Below are positions 1 through 6,037 of a stretch of DNA of 8,350 nucleotides, piece after piece. The position numbers and the translations under genes are program-made. The stretch spans positions 1 to 8,350 of the forward strand of contig DMPQ01000143.1 in the NCBI GenBank assembly GCA_003455945.1. The letters are read 5' to 3'. Source of the DNA: Planctomycetaceae bacterium. Lineage in GTDB: Bacteria > Planctomycetota > Planctomycetia > Pirellulales > Pirellulaceae. The stretch's first letter is position 1; each line of letters begins with the position of its first letter. The notes beneath the pieces were generated by a model, which did no database searches, was not told the DNA's origin, and saw only the letters and a program-made list of their open reading frames with translations.

Positions 1-17
1 CGTGGCCGAGGCAGGGT

Positions 18-99
18 TTCGTCCCGACGCCGAACGAGCTTCGCAGTCCGAACGGTGTCGCTGTCCACCCGACCTCGGGCTCGGAGAGCCCGGGGCACC
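18..99 (+). repeat. Left copy of an ~82-bp inverted repeat that flanks the window
   Basis: This stretch matches the reverse complement of 8268-8350 at about 85% identity by hand alignment, with one single-base gap near its right end. The longest exact block is 32 bases (64-95, matching 8273-8304). Inside that block a 7-bp stem (CGGGCTC with GAGCCCG, 3-base loop) can form a hairpin. No open reading frame that looks real lies in it. It resembles a dispersed, non-coding intergenic repeat with a palindromic core, of the REP or MITE kind. The family assignment is inference, and whether it is mobile cannot be told from two copies. Confidence 0.85.
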
Positions 100-322
100 T
101 GGGCCCGGCCGCGACCTGCGACTCGATCTTCGCCGCCGGCGCGAATCCGACTAAGATTCAGTTGGTGATTCCGATCATCCCTTCGGCCGACCGCTCGGCC
201 CTGACGGCTCCACGAGCCGCGGAGCGGGTGGGAGGCGATGACGCATCCTGTCCGGCTCCCGTTCCTCGGTCCATCTCGTTCGGAATCGCCGATCGGGAAC
301 GCGGAGCGTGCGGAGGTGATCC
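100..322. other. Non-coding leader upstream of the first gene
   Basis: Together with the left repeat this makes 322 bases without a credible gene. The small ORFs on both strands here have arginine- and serine-rich, low-complexity translations and are best read as GC-rich shadow frames. The only signals seen are a weak promoter-like pair near 129-157 and the Shine-Dalgarno sequence at 312-316. Confidence 0.6.
129..157 (+). promoter_or_regulatory. Weak candidate promoter for the 323-865 gene
   Basis: TTCGCC (129-134) and TAAGAT (152-157) are spaced by 17 bases. The -10 box matches the sigma70 consensus at 4 of 6 positions and the -35 box poorly. It is the most AT-rich spot upstream of the first gene. 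The resulting leader would be about 160 bases. This is a guess from sequence only. Confidence 0.25.
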
Positions 323-865
323 ATGGCGATGGAACTTCCCCCTGAAGACCGTCTCGGTCGATTCTTCGCCGGTGCGACCGAGTACACGTTCGAGTCGGTG
401 CTTGGGGTCCCTGATCCCGATCTGATCGACTACGTCTCGCAACTGCTGATCCGTTTCGTCCGCAACGATCGGACCGTGCCGAGATCGGTCCACGGGCTGA
501 TGCTCCAGGACCTCGACGGCATGGTCGAGGAAGCGAATCATCGGATCGGCGATGCCCAGCGTCGCCTGCATCGCCAGATCGGCGACTTTGCGCTCTTCTG
601 GGCCGGGATGTTCCCGGAAGCGCTTCGCAAGTCGAGTCGCCTGGGGGACCACGATCAGTACGTCGAGTACTGTGCTCATGGGCGGCTGTCGTATCTGGCG
701 GCGGCGCGGATCGAGCCGGTGGATGACGAGGCGATTCCGGGGGACCTGCTGACTCGACTCAGCGAACGCTTCGAACTCTGCGCCTACGGCCTTCGGGAAA
801 TTCGCCGCGAGTGGGAAAACTCGGTCGACGGGGATGACTCAGGCCACGGACTCTGGCTCAATTGA
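323..865 (+). CDS. Hypothetical alpha-helical protein, 180 aa
   Basis: I cannot assign a function. The product is a soluble, probably mostly helical protein with no signal peptide and no membrane segment. The most distinctive stretches are IGDFALFWAGMFPEAL (residues 86-101) and YVEYCAHGRLSYLAAA (about 113-128), which look like conserved family cores rather than random sequence. I have the impression of similar uncharacterised proteins in planctomycetes and proteobacteria, but cannot verify it. The start at 323 is supported by a strong GGAGG (312-316) six bases upstream; a second ATG at 329 is less well spaced. It stands 280 bases upstream of rpmJ, which has its own promoter, and a hairpin lies at 924-962, so it is probably a separate transcription unit. 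Reading-frame quality and the ribosome binding site make it a real gene. Confidence 0.82.
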   Translation: MAMELPPEDRLGRFFAGATEYTFESVLGVPDPDLIDYVSQLLIRFVRNDRTVPRSVHGLMLQDLDGMVEEANHRIGDAQRRLHRQIGDFALFWAGMFPEALRKSSRLGDHDQYVEYCAHGRLSYLAAARIEPVDDEAIPGDLLTRLSERFELCAYGLREIRREWENSVDGDDSGHGLWLN

Positions 866-923
866 GTCGTCGCTGTGGCGTCGACCGAACGGGTGACCGG
901 GACGAAGCCACGAGTGAGACGGG

Positions 924-962
924 GCACGGCCGAGCGAATCGAGCAATGCGGCTCGGCCGTGC
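924..962 (+). terminator. Candidate hairpin terminator after the hypothetical gene
   Basis: GCACGGCCGAGC (924-935) and GCTCGGCCGTGC (951-962) form a perfect 12-bp stem around a 15-base loop, 58 bases after the stop codon at 865. No T-tract follows, so it is not a textbook intrinsic terminator. It may be an mRNA 3' end stabiliser or a factor-dependent stop. Confidence 0.45.
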
Positions 963-1070
963 GACGTCGCTTCCCCTCGCCCGTTGCCCGACCGCTTCGA
1001 TCGGACCGCGGGTTCGCAGGGGGGTTCGGCGGGGTCGGAAAATGGGGGCCCGGATTTCCGGGAAGCGCTC

Positions 1071-1100
1071 TTGATGGGTTCGGGACCGGGCTTCTATACT
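1071..1100 (+). promoter_or_regulatory. Sigma70-like promoter for the rpmJ-rplQ cluster
   Basis: TTGATG (1071-1076) and TATACT (1095-1100) are separated by 18 bases. The boxes match the consensus at 4 of 6 and 5 of 6 positions, which stands out in this GC-rich background. They sit about 45 bases before the rpmJ start, giving a leader of roughly 40 bases. This is the best promoter candidate in the window and is likely to drive the ribosomal protein/rpoA cluster. Confidence 0.65.
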
Positions 1101-1145
1101 CATCCGCTTTCCCCTGGCTCAACCCGGTGTGCTTGAGGTCGTTCG

Positions 1146-1262
1146 ATGAAAGTCCGCACCAGCGTCAAGCGGATCTGCGCCAACTGCAAAGTGGTCCGCC
1201 GCAAAGGACGCGTCTACGTGATCTGCAGCAGCAACGCGAAGCACAAGCAGCGTCAGGGGTGA
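1146..1262 (+). CDS. rpmJ: 50S ribosomal protein bL36
   Basis: A 38-residue protein ([15 protein letters not shown]... ending KHKQRQG) with the full bL36 signature. It is a small zinc-ribbon protein of the large subunit. The four metal ligands C11, C14, C27 and H33 are all present, so this is the zinc-binding (C+) form. The length agrees with the usual 37-38 residues. A GAGG motif (1135-1138) lies seven bases before the ATG. It is the first gene of the cluster with rpsM, rpsK, rpoA and rplQ, the usual order for the bacterial alpha operon, and directly follows a good promoter. A 265-base gap to rpsM is much longer than normal. Confidence 0.95.
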   Translation: MKVRTSVKRICANCKVVRRKGRVYVICSSNAKHKQRQG

Positions 1263-1438
1263 TTCGCGAGGGGGGTTCGGTTCGTACGAGCGGAGTTCCG
1301 GCGGGCGACCGTCGTCGAATCTTCTGCCGCGAATCGGGTCCCCGGGATCGTCGGTGCCGTGCGAGCCTGGAAACGGGGCGAGTGCGGACAACGACGGTCG
1401 GATAGGCTCGATCCCCATCGGGTGAACGAGCTTCGCAC

Positions 1439-1494
1439 GTTCCGAAACGAGATGCGGAACGACTCGAACGGCCGAGCAGGTCGCGAGCGAGTCG
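1439..1494 (+). other. Paired inverted repeats in the rpmJ-rpsM spacer
   Basis: Two small stems can form in the 265-base spacer before rpsM. GTTCCG (1439-1444) pairs with CGGAAC (1455-1460), and CGACTCG (1460-1466) with CGAGTCG (1488-1494, 21-base loop). The two share base 1460. They could be leader structure for rpsM, but stems this short arise by chance in GC-rich DNA. Confidence 0.3.
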
Positions 1495-1527
1495 GATCCG
1501 AGAAGATGGCACGGGAGTGAATCAGAA

Positions 1528-1911
1528 ATGCCGCGTCTACTGGGTGTCGACATCCCCAACGACAAGAAGACGGTCTACTCGCTGCAGTACCTTTACGGCG
1601 TCGGTCCGAAGGTCGCTCGCGAGCTGTGCCTGAAGGCGGGGATCGACCAGGACAAGCCGGCCCGAGACCTGAACGATCAGGAACTCGGTATGCTCAACAC
1701 GCTTCTCGAACGTGACTACACGGTCGAGGGGCCGCTGCGTCGGCAGCTCTCGCAGTCGATCAATCGGCTGCGGGACATCAAGTGCTACCGCGGCATCCGC
1801 CATCGTCTCGGTCTGCCCGTCCGCGGCCAGCGGACTCGGACCAATGCCCGAACCCGCAAGGGTCCTCGGAAGACGGTCGCCGGCAAGAAGGGGGTCAAGG
1901 ACCTTCGCTGA
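1528..1911 (+). CDS. rpsM: 30S ribosomal protein uS13
   Basis: A 127-residue protein matching uS13 along its whole length. It sits in the head of the small subunit and contacts the large subunit and P-site tRNA. The N-terminal MPRLLGVDIPNDKKTVYSL, the helix-hairpin-like YGVGPKVARELC (about residues 23-34), the central IKCYRGIRHRLGLPVRGQRT and the basic tail (ARTRKGPRKTVAGKKG) are all in the expected order. Length is normal (about 118-126 elsewhere). The start is the ATG at 1528, just before the conserved PRLLGVDIP, with GGAG (1514-1517) ten bases upstream. It is followed by rpsK as in most bacteria, but after a 314-base spacer. Confidence 0.97.
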   Translation: MPRLLGVDIPNDKKTVYSLQYLYGVGPKVARELCLKAGIDQDKPARDLNDQELGMLNTLLERDYTVEGPLRRQLSQSINRLRDIKCYRGIRHRLGLPVRGQRTRTNARTRKGPRKTVAGKKGVKDLR

Positions 1912-1913
1912 TC

Positions 1914-1976
1914 GCAGGCGGGCGATCCGGTCCGAACCCTCGTTTCGACGTCGGGTTCCCGGGACTTTCGCCTGCC
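1914..1976 (+). promoter_or_regulatory. Nested stem-loop directly after rpsM
   Basis: Starting three bases after the rpsM stop, GCAGGCG (1914-1920) pairs with CGCCTGC (1970-1976), CCGG (1927-1930) with CCGG (1959-1962), and GAACCC (1934-1939) with GGGTTC (1953-1958). All three are nested in order, with small internal loops. This could be an mRNA 3'-end, processing or attenuation structure. No T-tract follows. The pairing is seen in the sequence; the function is inference. Confidence 0.4.
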
Positions 1977-2063
1977 GCCGATCGACGAACGGTCTTGGCC
2001 GCAACGCCAGCCGACGCGACCGATCCAGCCAATGCGTCCGAGCGACCTTGCTCGGCCGCCTGA

Positions 2064-2091
2064 CGGATGTCGGAACGATCCCCGACATTCG
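2064..2091 (+). promoter_or_regulatory. Stem-loop within the rpsM-rpsK spacer
   Basis: CGGATGTCGG (2064-2073) and CCGACATTCG (2082-2091) form a 10-bp stem containing one G-U pair and an 8-base loop. It may be an attenuator or a binding site for an autoregulating ribosomal protein. There is no following T-tract. Confidence 0.35.
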
Positions 2092-2225
2092 CGAACGGAC
2101 AAGCATCGCACGAACCGTCGACGATCTCCGATCGCTCCCGACACCGACTCGCAGGCCCTCCTGCTCGTCGGTTGCGACGCGGTCGGATCGAGAACGGGAT
2201 TCAGGTTCCAAGGAGTCGATTAGCC

Positions 2226-2609
2226 GTGGCCAAGGCCAACCGGAAGAAGCGGATCCGCCGCAACGTGACCGCCGGGATCGCGTTCATCAACGCGACCTTC
2301 AACAACACCCAGGTGACGATTACCGACACCAAGGGGGACACCCTCTGCTGGGCCAGCGCCGGCACCTGCGGTTTCAAGGGAAGCCGCAAGAGCACGCCGT
2401 TCGCCGGTCAGTGCGCCTCGCAGCAGGCGGCCGAGAAGGCGATGAAGTACGGCGTCCGCGAGGTGGAAGTGCGGGTCAAGGGTCCGGGGAGCGGTCGCGA
2501 AAGCGCCATCACCGCCCTGCAGGCGGCCGGCATCTCGGTCAAGACGATCGAGGACGTGACGCCGATCCCGCACAACGGTTGCCGCCCTCGCAAGAAGCGT
2601 CGCGTCTGA
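2226..2609 (+). CDS. rpsK: 30S ribosomal protein uS11
   Basis: A 127-residue protein typical of uS11, which lines the platform of the small subunit near the mRNA exit path. Diagnostic segments are [15 protein letters not shown] near residue 20, [18 protein letters not shown] in the middle, [19 protein letters not shown], and the C-terminal [12 protein letters not shown]. The start is taken as GTG at 2226, giving [14 protein letters not shown]. It has AAGGAG (2210-2215) ten bases upstream and matches the family N-terminus. The open frame runs back to an ATG at 2067, but that extension has no family-like sequence. It sits between rpsM and rpoA; the rpsD gene usually found just after it is missing. 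Confidence 0.96.
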   Translation: MAKANRKKRIRRNVTAGIAFINATFNNTQVTITDTKGDTLCWASAGTCGFKGSRKSTPFAGQCASQQAAEKAMKYGVREVEVRVKGPGSGRESAITALQAAGISVKTIEDVTPIPHNGCRPRKKRRV

Positions 2610-2612
2610 GCG

Positions 2613-2675
2613 TTCCCGCGAGAGGCGTTCGGAGCGACGGGATCGATCGGTCCCTCTTCGCAACGCTCTCGGGAA
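2613..2675 (+). promoter_or_regulatory. Imperfect stem-loop in the rpsK-rpoA spacer
   Basis: The arm at 2613-2629 pairs with 2662-2675 apart from two small bulges. Inside the loop, GGGATCGATCGGTCCC (2639-2654) is nearly self-complementary and can form a second hairpin. The right arm overlaps the left arm of the next hairpin (2672-2707), so the two structures compete. This layout is compatible with attenuation between rpsK and rpoA, but that is inference. Confidence 0.4.
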
Positions 2676-2707
2676 TCGCGATGGGGCCCGCTCCGCGTCG
2701 CGATTCC
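2672..2707 (+). promoter_or_regulatory. Perfect 10-bp hairpin in the rpsK-rpoA spacer
   Basis: GGAATCGCGA (2672-2681) and TCGCGATTCC (2698-2707) are perfectly complementary around a 16-base loop. The hairpin lies about 97 bases before the rpoA start. No T-tract follows closely, so it is more likely a regulatory or stabilising element than an intrinsic terminator. Confidence 0.45.
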
Positions 2708-2803
2708 ACCGCCCGGCGGAACGTCTCTTGACCTTCCGCTCGCGGTCCGGCTCGCGCCGGATCACTCCGCCTTCGGTTCGAATTCAACGTACGGAGATCT
2801 GCG

Positions 2804-3793
2804 ATGCACATTCGTTGGCGCGGACTGGAACTGCCGAGCATCGTCAGCTGCGATCACGCGACTCTGACCCCGACCTACGGGAAGTTCGTCGCGGAGCCGT
2901 TCGAGCGCGGGTTCGGCAACACCGTCGGCAACAGCCTGCGGCGCGTGCTGCTGTCGAGCCTCGAAGGAAGCTCGATCACCCAGATCAAGATTCGCGGTGC
3001 GCAGCACGAGTTCACGACGATCCCGGGCGTCCTCGAGGACGTCACCGACATCGTGCTCAACGTGAAGAGCCTGATCGTCAAGAACAACTCGGACCAGATG
3101 AAGGTCATCACCGTCGAGAAGAACACGGCGGGACCGGTGACCGGAGCCGACATCCAGACCGGCGGTGAAGTCGACATCATCAACCGGAACCACGTCCTCG
3201 CGACGCTGACCGACAACGTTCCGTTCATGATGGAGATGGTGGTCGAGAACGGTCGCGGCTACATCCCGTCGAGCGAGCACAGCCGAGGGGACCAGGAGAT
3301 CGGCATCATCCCGGTCGACGCGGTCTACAGCCCGGTCACTCGCGTCCGCTATTACATCGAAGAGACGCGCGTCGGTCAGAAGACGAACTTCGACCGGCTG
3401 ACGCTCGAGATCTGGACCAACGGCTCGATCGGCCCCGAGATGGCGCTGGTCGAGGCGTCGAAGATCCTCCGCAAGCACCTCAATCCGTTCGTGCAGTACG
3501 CCGAACTCGGAGCTCAGGTGCACGGCGCGTCGCGCCCCGGTTCGGGCATCGACGTCGCGATGGAGAATCGCCTGAACACGCCGATCTCGGAGCTCCGGCT
3601 GAGCGTCCGTGCGACCAATTGCCTCGAATCGGAGCGGATCCGCACCGTTCGAGACCTGGTCCAGCGGAACGAAGATCAGCTGATGGAGGTCCGGAACTTC
3701 GGCGAGACGACCTTGTCCGAGGTCAAGACCAAGCTCGCCGAGCTCGGTCTGCACCTGGGCATGCGAGTCCCCGGCCGCCCGATGGCTCACTGA
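2804..3793 (+). CDS. rpoA: DNA-directed RNA polymerase alpha subunit
   Basis: A 329-residue alpha subunit, the scaffold on which beta and beta' assemble. The N-terminal domain (about 1-240) carries the dimerisation helix motif [20 protein letters not shown] (36-55). The C-terminal domain (about 258-320) reads [17 protein letters not shown]...[10 protein letters not shown]...[19 protein letters not shown]. Length is normal. In the C-terminal domain the DNA-contact residues matching E. coli R265, N268, C269, G296 and E302 are kept (R269, N272, C273, G300, E306). K298 and S299 are replaced by threonines (T302, T303), and K297 by glutamate (E301). The start at 2804 has GGAG (2793-2796) seven bases upstream. 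It lies between rpsK and rplQ as in most bacteria. Confidence 0.97.
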   Translation: MHIRWRGLELPSIVSCDHATLTPTYGKFVAEPFERGFGNTVGNSLRRVLLSSLEGSSITQIKIRGAQHEFTTIPGVLEDVTDIVLNVKSLIVKNNSDQMKVITVEKNTAGPVTGADIQTGGEVDIINRNHVLATLTDNVPFMMEMVVENGRGYIPSSEHSRGDQEIGIIPVDAVYSPVTRVRYYIEETRVGQKTNFDRLTLEIWTNGSIGPEMALVEASKILRKHLNPFVQYAELGAQVHGASRPGSGIDVAMENRLNTPISELRLSVRATNCLESERIRTVRDLVQRNEDQLMEVRNFGETTLSEVKTKLAELGLHLGMRVPGRPMAH

Positions 3794-3884
3794 TCCCGGT
3801 TCCCGCGTTCCTCGCGACCTCTTCGAGCGGCGAACTCGCAAGGTCGACGAGGCCGAACACGCCCTTCCAATCGAAGTCACTGCC

Positions 3885-4490
3885 ATGCGTCATCGCAAAC
3901 GGTTCCGTCACCTCGGTCGTACCAGCACCCACAAGATGGCGATGCTGCGGAACCTCGTCACCAGCCTCATCCTGACCCTGCGCGAGGCGGATTATTACGA
4001 GGGGCTGAAGCAGGCGGACGGTCGCACGGCCGTCAATCCTCCGAAGCATCCCGGCCGCGTCATCACGACGGTCGAGAAGGCGAAGGAAGTTCGCCCGCTC
4101 GTCGAGCGCGTCATCACCATCGCCAAGCGGTCGTTGCCGGCCGAGCGGGCGGCGGCCGAGTTCGCCACCACCGCGGCTCGCAACACTCCCGAGTGGAAGG
4201 CGTGGCGCGAAGGGCCGAACTACCTGAAGTGGAACAACGCCAAGGCGCCGGCCGTTACCGCTCGCCGTCGCGCCTTCGCCATCCTCCGCGACAAGGAAGC
4301 GGTGGCGATGCTCTTCGACGTGGTCGCTCCGCGATTCGAGGATCGCAACGGCGGCTACACCCGGATCCTGAAGCTCGCCAAGCCGCGACTGGGCGACGCC
4401 GGAGCCCGAGCGGCTCTGGAGTTCGTCGGCCAGAACGATCGCGTCACTCGCAAGGCCGCCAAGCCGGCGTTCGAGACGAGCGAGGCCTGA
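3885..4490 (+). CDS. rplQ: 50S ribosomal protein bL17, enlarged form
   Basis: A 201-residue bL17, well above the usual 115-130. The conserved parts are in order: MRHRKRFRHLGRTSTHKMAM with LRNLVTSLI at the N-terminus, ITTVEKAKEVRPLVERVITIAK (60-81), ARRRAFAILRDKEAVAMLF (126-144), and APRFEDRNGGYTRILKL (148-164). Two stretches do not match the common protein: about residues 33-57 (READYYEGLKQADG...) and about 83-125 (charged, with EWKAWREGPNYLKWNNAK). They look like in-frame insertions at loops, not a frameshift, because conserved sequence resumes in the same frame. bL17 lies near the polypeptide exit on the large subunit. The ribosome binding site is weak (GAAG, 3873-3876). It is the last gene of the cluster and is followed by a strong hairpin. 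Confidence 0.94.
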   Translation: MRHRKRFRHLGRTSTHKMAMLRNLVTSLILTLREADYYEGLKQADGRTAVNPPKHPGRVITTVEKAKEVRPLVERVITIAKRSLPAERAAAEFATTAARNTPEWKAWREGPNYLKWNNAKAPAVTARRRAFAILRDKEAVAMLFDVVAPRFEDRNGGYTRILKLAKPRLGDAGARAALEFVGQNDRVTRKAAKPAFETSEA

Positions 4491-4524
4491 TCGGTTCGCT
4501 GAACCGGTCATTCGAACGAATCCG

Positions 4525-4558
4525 CGAGCCGCGAAGGATCGATCTCCTTCGCGGCTCG
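4525..4558 (+). terminator. Terminator-like hairpin after rplQ
   Basis: CGAGCCGCGAAGGA (4525-4538) pairs perfectly with TCCTTCGCGGCTCG (4545-4558), a 14-bp stem with a 6-base loop, 34 bases after the rplQ stop. Only a short T-rich stretch follows (TCGTTTCTTG, 4561-4570), so termination may be imperfect. It most likely ends the rpmJ-rplQ transcript. Confidence 0.75.
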
Positions 4559-4770
4559 TGTCGTTTCTTGACGACGGCACGGCCGGCGAACCTTTTCGCA
4601 TCATCGACTGGGCCATGTCGATGCCGCTTCGCGATTCGGGCCGGTCGCCGTCGCGATTCGCCGGTCGCACCGGAGCGGCTCCCGCTCCCCGCTCTAGGCC
4701 CGTTCCCGGCGATTTCCTAAGCTGGCGGTTTCCCGCTCCGATTCCTTCGACTGTCGATCGGCTCCGCCAG

Positions 4771-5913
4771 ATGCCTGCCTCTCCTCCCGCCCCTTCTTCG
4801 CCCGTCCTGCAGAGCATTGCGCGGCGCGAGGAACTGCTGCTCGCTCCCTATGCCTTCCGCAGCGCCGATTCGCGAGGTCGGAAGCATTCCGAGCCGGAGC
4901 ATCCGTATCGAGGTCCCTTTCAGCGCGATCGGGATCGCATCATCCACAGCGCGGCGTTTCGGCGTCTGAGCGGGAAGATGCAGGTCTTCACGGGAGAGCG
5001 AGGGGACTATCACCGGACTCGCCTGACGCACACCCAGGAGGTCTCGTCGCTTGCCCGCACGATCGGCCGCGCCCTGCGTCTGAACGAGGATCTGGTCGAG
5101 GCGCTGGCGCTGCTGCACGACATCGGGCATCCGCCGTACGGCCATGCGGGCGAGGATGCGCTCGACGACGCGCTCGGACCGGACGAACACTTCAGTCACA
5201 ACCGCTATGCGCTGACGGTGGTCGAGGAGCTGGAGCAGCGCTATCCGGCGTTTCCGGGACTGAACCTGAGCGACGAGGTGCTGGAGAGTCAGCGGACTCG
5301 GATCGACAAGGTCGCCCCCGATCGCCATCCGCTGCTCGAAGCGCAGCTGGTCGATGCGGCCGACAGCATGACGTACGACGCGCACGATACCGACGATGCG
5401 ATCAAGCTCGAGCTGCTGACGCTCGACGATCTGTGCGAGACGGCGTTGGTGGCCGAGGCGCTGAAGCATGTGCGGCGCCGCCATGTGATCGGCGATCCGA
5501 CGCTGCTGCGCGTCGCGGTGGTGCATCAGCTGATCGAGCGGCAGGTGACCGACGTCCTGAACCGCTCCGCCGAGGCGCTCGCTCGGGCCGACTTCGCGAA
5601 TGCGGAAGAGGCGCGGATGGGCGAGCCGCTGATCGGGCCGGGGAGCGAGCTCGCGGAGCAGAAGCTCGAGCTCGAGCGATTCCTGTACGCGCGCGTCTAT
5701 CGCCACCCCGAACTGATCGCCGTCCGGTCGCGTGCCCAGGAGCGGCTTCACCGGATGTTCGAACGGTACCAGCAGCAGCCGGAACTCTTTCCCGAGAAGT
5801 ATCGCCGCCGCGCCGAGAAGGTCGGCGTGCGTCAGATGGCGGTCGACTATCTGGCCGGGATGACCGACCGTTTCTGCGACGATCGCTACCGCGAGATGTT
5901 TCCCGACGAGTAG
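4771..5913 (+). CDS. dgt: HD-domain deoxynucleoside triphosphate triphosphohydrolase (dGTPase-like)
   Basis: A 380-residue protein of the HD-superfamily dNTPases, which split dNTPs into deoxynucleoside and triphosphate and so limit dNTP pools. The family signature is clear: RDRDRIIHSAAFRRLSGKMQV (about 52-72), RLTHTQEVSSLARTIGRAL with metal-site H87, LLHDIGHPPYGHAGEDAL with H116 and D117, then VDAADSMTYDAHDTDDA, where D195 or D198 supplies the last metal ligand. This looks like the shorter dGTPase-like class rather than E. coli Dgt, so substrate preference is uncertain. The ATG at 4771 is chosen because the family-like sequence begins soon after; the open frame continues upstream to 4558, but there it overlaps the rplQ terminator and has no family features. 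No Shine-Dalgarno is seen before 4771. It converges with the minus-strand isomerase. Confidence 0.9.
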   Translation: MPASPPAPSSPVLQSIARREELLLAPYAFRSADSRGRKHSEPEHPYRGPFQRDRDRIIHSAAFRRLSGKMQVFTGERGDYHRTRLTHTQEVSSLARTIGRALRLNEDLVEALALLHDIGHPPYGHAGEDALDDALGPDEHFSHNRYALTVVEELEQRYPAFPGLNLSDEVLESQRTRIDKVAPDRHPLLEAQLVDAADSMTYDAHDTDDAIKLELLTLDDLCETALVAEALKHVRRRHVIGDPTLLRVAVVHQLIERQVTDVLNRSAEALARADFANAEEARMGEPLIGPGSELAEQKLELERFLYARVYRHPELIAVRSRAQERLHRMFERYQQQPELFPEKYRRRAEKVGVRQMAVDYLAGMTDRFCDDRYREMFPDE

Positions 5914-5930
5914 CGATCGTCAACATTTCT

Positions 5931-5966
5931 CGGCGACCTCGGCGACCTCGGTGCACTCGGCGGCAG
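5931..5966 (+). repeat. Short degenerate 9-bp tandem repeat
   Basis: CGGCGACCT occurs twice in tandem (5931-5939, 5940-5948), followed by two looser 9-base copies (5949-5957 and 5958-5966) that share CGG at their start. It lies in the 124-base spacer between two convergent genes and overlaps the inverted repeat at 5947-6006. Confidence 0.55.
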
Positions 5967-6006
5967 GCGATCCCTTGCGGAGTTCGCCACCATCGAATGC
6001 ACCGAG
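5947..6006. terminator. Nested inverted repeat between convergent genes
   Basis: CTCGGTGCA (5947-5955) pairs with TGCACCGAG (5998-6006), and inside it GGCGA (5966-5970) pairs with TCGCC (5984-5988). The element reads the same on both strands and lies where the dgt-like gene and the minus-strand isomerase gene converge. A bidirectional 3'-end structure is plausible; no T-tract is present on either side, so the terminator role is inference. Confidence 0.4.
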
Positions 6007-6037
6007 ATCGAAGAGCCGAAGTCGAAGTCGCCGCTGC

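Larger units (their letters stand above)
1912..2225. other. Long rpsM-rpsK spacer without a gene
   Basis: These 314 bases separate two genes that are normally nearly adjacent. All frames read as arginine/serine/proline-rich shadow sequence, and no recognisable degraded gene is visible. It contains two good stem-loops (1914-1976 and 2064-2091) and, at its end, the Shine-Dalgarno AAGGAG (2210-2215) for rpsK. Confidence 0.6.

Noticed and set aside
2067..2225. N-terminal extension of uS11 from an upstream ATG
   Set aside because: The extra 53 residues do not look like uS11, while GTG at 2226 has a well-placed AAGGAG and gives the family N-terminus.
1712..2731. A 339-codon open frame overlapping rpsM and rpsK on the + strand
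   Set aside because: It runs in another frame of two certain ribosomal protein genes and its translation is arginine/serine-rich without domain features; GC-rich DNA has few stops.
2728..2733. TTGACC as a -35 box of an rpoA-specific promoter
   Set aside because: No -10-like sequence lies 16-19 bases downstream; the region is GC-rich there.
2762..3886. A 374-codon open frame on the minus strand across rpoA
   Set aside because: It is the antisense of a certain gene, full of valine/aspartate/arginine repeats typical of the mirrored frame.
4718..4723. TAAGCT as a -10 box for the dGTPase-like gene
   Set aside because: It matches the consensus at only three positions and no -35 box is found at the right distance.
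4558..4770. N-terminal extension of the dGTPase-like protein
   Set aside because: It overlaps the rplQ terminator, is low-complexity, and family-like sequence begins only after 4771.
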